Source: Mycobacterium sp. D16R12
Lineage (GTDB): Bacteria; Actinomycetota; Actinomycetes; Mycobacteriales; Mycobacteriaceae
Direction: 5' to 3'
Length of the DNA stretch: 64,000 nucleotides
Assembly: GCF_002013465.1 (NCBI RefSeq)
Contig: NZ_MAFC01000008.1
Span: 248,001 to 312,000 of the forward strand
Below are positions 61,919-64,000 of this stretch, piece after piece. The notes under the pieces are model-generated. The model was not told the DNA's origin. It was given only the letters and a program-made list of their open reading frames with translations, and ran no database searches. Within the stretch, counting starts at the first letter, position 1. Every line of letters starts with the position of its first letter. The position numbers and the translations under genes are program-made.

Positions 61919-63095
61919 CTTCGACGGCGTGGCGACACGACCGTTCACCGACGCGATCGCCGAAGCCGAGCAGCTCGTCACCACCGCGCCTCATATCGAA
62001 TCGGAGTCGGATCTCCTCGAGGGCCTGGAGTACCTCGCCGGGAGTGTCGCCGCTTCTCTGCATCTGGTCTTCAACTTCAGCGCTGAGCACCCGGTGTTGC
62101 TCAGCGGCACAGGCCCGTTCACCAAGATGGGGCTCGATAATCCGGATTTTCTGTACTTCGCCACGCAGATCGACGGACGCCATGACTACGTGCTCAGCGG
62201 TACTCGCGGCAGCACTGTCGACCTCAACTTCCAGCTGCTGGACAGCGACTACACCGACACCGGAATACCGGGCAGCGTCACCGCCTTCGACGATCGCGAC
62301 CTGGTAATCGCCGAGGACGGCGGCTACCGGGTGAGCATCGGGGCAACGCCAATGGCGGACTGCCACAAACACATCCCGATCGCGGGGCGGCCCGCGCAGC
62401 TGATCGTCCGGGAGGCCTACAACGACTGGTCCGAAAGACGTGGGACGGTGGTGATCAGCCGTGTCGACACCATCGGCAAGGGGGCGTCGCCCCTCACCAA
62501 AGACTTCATTGCCGGGCGATATGTCGGCGCCGGGATGCACTTGGTCAATCGGGTGAAAACATGGCTGCAGTTTCCGCAGTGGTTCTATATGAACAATCCC
62601 GCCAACGTCTTCGAGCCGCCGCGCATCACTCCCGGCGGGCTCGCCACCCAATTCTCGTCGGTGGGCTACTTCGAACTCGAACCTCACCAGGCCCTCATCG
62701 TGACCGTGCCGAAATCCGATGCACCGTACCAAGGTTTCCAGGTAGGCAGCATGTGGTACGTGTCGCTGGACTATGCCAACCATCAGACGTCGTTGAACGC
62801 GCAGCAGTCGCATGTGGACCCCGACGGCATGATCCGGCTGGTGATCAGTGAGCAGAACCCCGGTATTGCCAACTGGATCGAGACCGTGGGACACCGCCGC
62901 GGGTTCCTGAAGTTCCGCTGGCAGCGGACCGACCGCCCCGTCCTCGACGAGGATGGCCCCCGCGCCGAGGTGGTGGATTTCGACCGTCTCCCTGTTACCT
63001 TGCCGTTCTACGCCGATAGCGCCGTATCAGCGCAGCAGTGGCACACCCGCATCGCCGCACGGCAGAGTGCGGTGGCAGCGCGGATGTTGGGATAG
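61905..63095 (+). CDS. DUF1214 protein
   Basis: 396 aa from GTG 61905 (GTG 61887 also in frame). YVLSGTRGSTVDLNFQLLDSDY and the C-terminal FELEPHQALIVTVPKSDAPYQGFQVGSMW plus SQSHV-like motif are DUF1214 features. The DUF1214/1254 family is widespread in mycobacteria, with no known function. No signal peptide. Last gene of the plus-strand run FMO-sulfotransferase-DUF1214, hinting at a non-catalytic or lipid-handling role. Confidence 0.85.
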   Translation: MSINDFDGVATRPFTDAIAEAEQLVTTAPHIESESDLLEGLEYLAGSVAASLHLVFNFSAEHPVLLSGTGPFTKMGLDNPDFLYFATQIDGRHDYVLSGTRGSTVDLNFQLLDSDYTDTGIPGSVTAFDDRDLVIAEDGGYRVSIGATPMADCHKHIPIAGRPAQLIVREAYNDWSERRGTVVISRVDTIGKGASPLTKDFIAGRYVGAGMHLVNRVKTWLQFPQWFYMNNPANVFEPPRITPGGLATQFSSVGYFELEPHQALIVTVPKSDAPYQGFQVGSMWYVSLDYANHQTSLNAQQSHVDPDGMIRLVISEQNPGIANWIETVGHRRGFLKFRWQRTDRPVLDEDGPRAEVVDFDRLPVTLPFYADSAVSAQQWHTRIAARQSAVAARMLG

Positions 63096-63122
63096 CGGGC
63101 CGCAGTGCATGCTGCGATGCCG

Positions 63123-63452
63123 CTAAGAGGCGTCCTCGTCGCGGACTCGGTCTTGTGGCTTTTCCCCGCGCAACCGGGCCTGCAGATCCGCGCGCTCGGC
63201 CCGGCGCCGCTCGTCGACGACGGCGATGCTGGCGGTCACCCGGCGGCGCAGCGGTGCAAACACCGCCATGCCCAACGGCAGCGCGATGATCAACGCGAAC
63301 AGAACCGCGATCGCCAAGGGGAAGTCCTCGTACCCGATGAGCCGGGCCAGCCAGAAGATGACGAACGTCAGGACGACCGCGAGACCCAACCGCGCCAGCG
63401 TGTACAACGCGATATCGATAGCGAGCCGGCTCCCCGGCGACCGTTCAGCCAC
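63123..63452 (-). CDS. DUF4229 membrane protein
   Basis: 109 aa from GTG 63452. Two TM helices (about 13-38 and 43-68), then a basic cytoplasmic helix rich in Arg/Glu (RRRAERADLQARLRGEK). Matches DUF4229 proteins such as the small membrane protein near Rv0531. Divergent from a small membrane protein (76-bp gap). Confidence 0.85.
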   Translation of the reverse strand: MAERSPGSRLAIDIALYTLARLGLAVVLTFVIFWLARLIGYEDFPLAIAVLFALIIALPLGMAVFAPLRRRVTASIAVVDERRRAERADLQARLRGEKPQDRVRDEDAS

Positions 63453-63528
63453 GTCACCACCTTATCGCTGCGCCGAACACCAGCCTTGGCCGCGCGTATA
63501 TTTGGAGTCAGTTGTTCAGGAGGCTCTT

Positions 63529-63690
63529 GTGTACTACGTGCTCATCGCGGTCGTGCTCGGCGCGCTGGTCTACGCCGGATGGCGGATTAGTCAGTCGGTC
63601 CCGACCCGTCCGCACACCCGCGTGACCGGCCCCGACGACGACCCCGAATTCCTCTGGCGCATCAGTAAGGACGATCCGTCCGAACACTGA
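63529..63690 (+). CDS. Small single-TM protein
   Basis: 53 aa from GTG 63529, 5 nt after CAGGAGG. One TM (residues 4-20) then a polar tail TRPHTRVTGPDDDPEFLWRISKDDPSEH. Short but with a good RBS and clean tail. No recognised family. A strong hairpin follows its stop. Confidence 0.7.
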   Translation: MYYVLIAVVLGALVYAGWRISQSVPTRPHTRVTGPDDDPEFLWRISKDDPSEH

Positions 63691-63692
63691 AA

Positions 63693-63719
63693 GGTTGTGC
63701 GGCCGGCGGCCGCACAACC
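63693..63719. terminator. Strong palindromic hairpin
   Basis: 13-bp perfect arms GGTTGTGCGGCCG and CGGCCGCACAACC with a single centre base, between convergent small-protein and MinD-like genes. Shared terminator likely; no T-run. Confidence 0.6.
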
Positions 63720-63724
63720 AACGG

Positions 63725-64000
63725 CTAGCCCTGAAACGTCTGCTGTTGCTGCTGGCGCTGTGTACCGGTGAAACCCTGCGCGACGACGGCGGCCAGCTCG
63801 ATGAGCGAGCGACGCGTCGCGGGCCGGAGCCGGTCGAGGCTGATCTCGGCGCCTTCTTCCAGGTGCGGATCGAACGGCACCAAGCGCACCGCACGGCACC
63901 GACGCGAAAAGTGATCGACGACCTTCTGCATGTCGACCTTGCCCGAACGCGGACGCACCGCGTTGATGACCGCGACCGAGCGGCGCACCAGCTCCCGATG
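63725..64000 (-). CDS. MinD/ParA-like ATPase, C-terminal part, cut by window edge
   Basis: About 91 C-terminal residues, open to the right edge. HRELVRRSVAVINAVRPRSGKVD, RRCRAVRLVPFDPHLEEGAEI and SLDRLRPATRRSLIELAAVVAQGF match the end of the mycobacterial MinD-like family represented by Rv0530. The N-terminal P-loop is outside the window. Ends in a Gln-rich tail (RQQQQQTF). Confidence 0.85.
   Translation of the reverse strand, partial: HRELVRRSVAVINAVRPRSGKVDMQKVVDHFSRRCRAVRLVPFDPHLEEGAEISLDRLRPATRRSLIELAAVVAQGFTGTQRQQQQQTFQG

Noticed and set aside
61659..62894. 411-aa minus-strand frame over the sulfotransferase and DUF1214 genes
   Set aside because: No motif and it covers two well-supported sense genes.
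1..64000. CRISPR arrays, insertion sequences, integrases
   Set aside because: No repeat-spacer pattern, transposase motif or att-like duplication beside the tRNA was seen.

Overview
The window reads as chromosome of a rapidly growing mycobacterium. High GC, many GTG starts, F420- and PLP-dependent enzymes, WS/DGAT, mycobacterial lipoproteins and a menaquinone gene neighbourhood that parallels Mycobacterium tuberculosis Rv0534c-Rv0566c all point there. A Mycobacteroides (abscessus/chelonae) type genome is my best guess, but that is inference.

Layout. 1-8.2 kb is an accessory block. It holds the N-terminal part of a P-loop regulator, a divergent pair (catalase-fold mini-catalase and cyclooxygenase/alpha-dioxygenase-like haem peroxidase), and a four-gene run of subtilisin-like protease, alpha/beta hydrolase, glutamyl-endopeptidase-like protease and a tiny beta-rich protein. 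8.2-10.4 kb is a PadR-led operon. 10.4-14.8 kb has tRNA-Tyr, yajQ, a LysE exporter, an F420-type oxidoreductase, gpsA and a lipoprotein. 14.8-22.1 kb is a minus-strand oxidative operon: two tandem AurF-like diiron proteins (one with every metal ligand lost), a Baeyer-Villiger-type monooxygenase, an SDR and a KshB-like reductase. A DUF4873 gene is divergent to it, and a TetR gene follows.

22-49.4 kb is the menaquinone region: htpX, a polyprenyl diphosphate synthase, menJ, then menC-bpoC-menD-(DUF3592)-mgtA-menG as one minus-strand operon, then menB, menE and menA spread among housekeeping genes (pitA, a VOC protein, SDRs, MTA phosphorylase). Between menB and an SDR sits an unusual two-gene membrane module: a two-TM protein with a sigma-region-4-like HTH, and a one-TM protein with a Thr/Val-rich outer tail. 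A lipoprotein superoxide dismutase lies upstream of menA.

49.4-64 kb is a second accessory block. It has a secreted Cys protein, a ClpC2-like protein with its own HTH gene and tandem operators, two cytochromes P450, an F420-type nitroreductase-fold protein, and a WS/DGAT whose catalytic second His is Asn. The WS/DGAT is translationally coupled to an aminotransferase fused to a degenerate copy of itself. An SDR, a flavin monooxygenase, a PAPS-type sulfotransferase and a DUF1214 protein follow. This looks like an uncharacterised lipid or sterol-derived metabolite pathway. The window ends in a MinD-like ATPase.

Main leads: (i) a shared 16-bp palindrome close to GAGTAGTCGACTACTC at five places, tying the mini-catalase/dioxygenase pair, the protease run and the membrane HTH module into one candidate regulon; (ii) the pseudo-enzyme/enzyme AurF pair with twin AGTA-N5-TACT sites; (iii) the P450/WS-DGAT/fused aminotransferase cluster with a KstR-like box. 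All function calls come from motifs and context read by eye; no database search was run.
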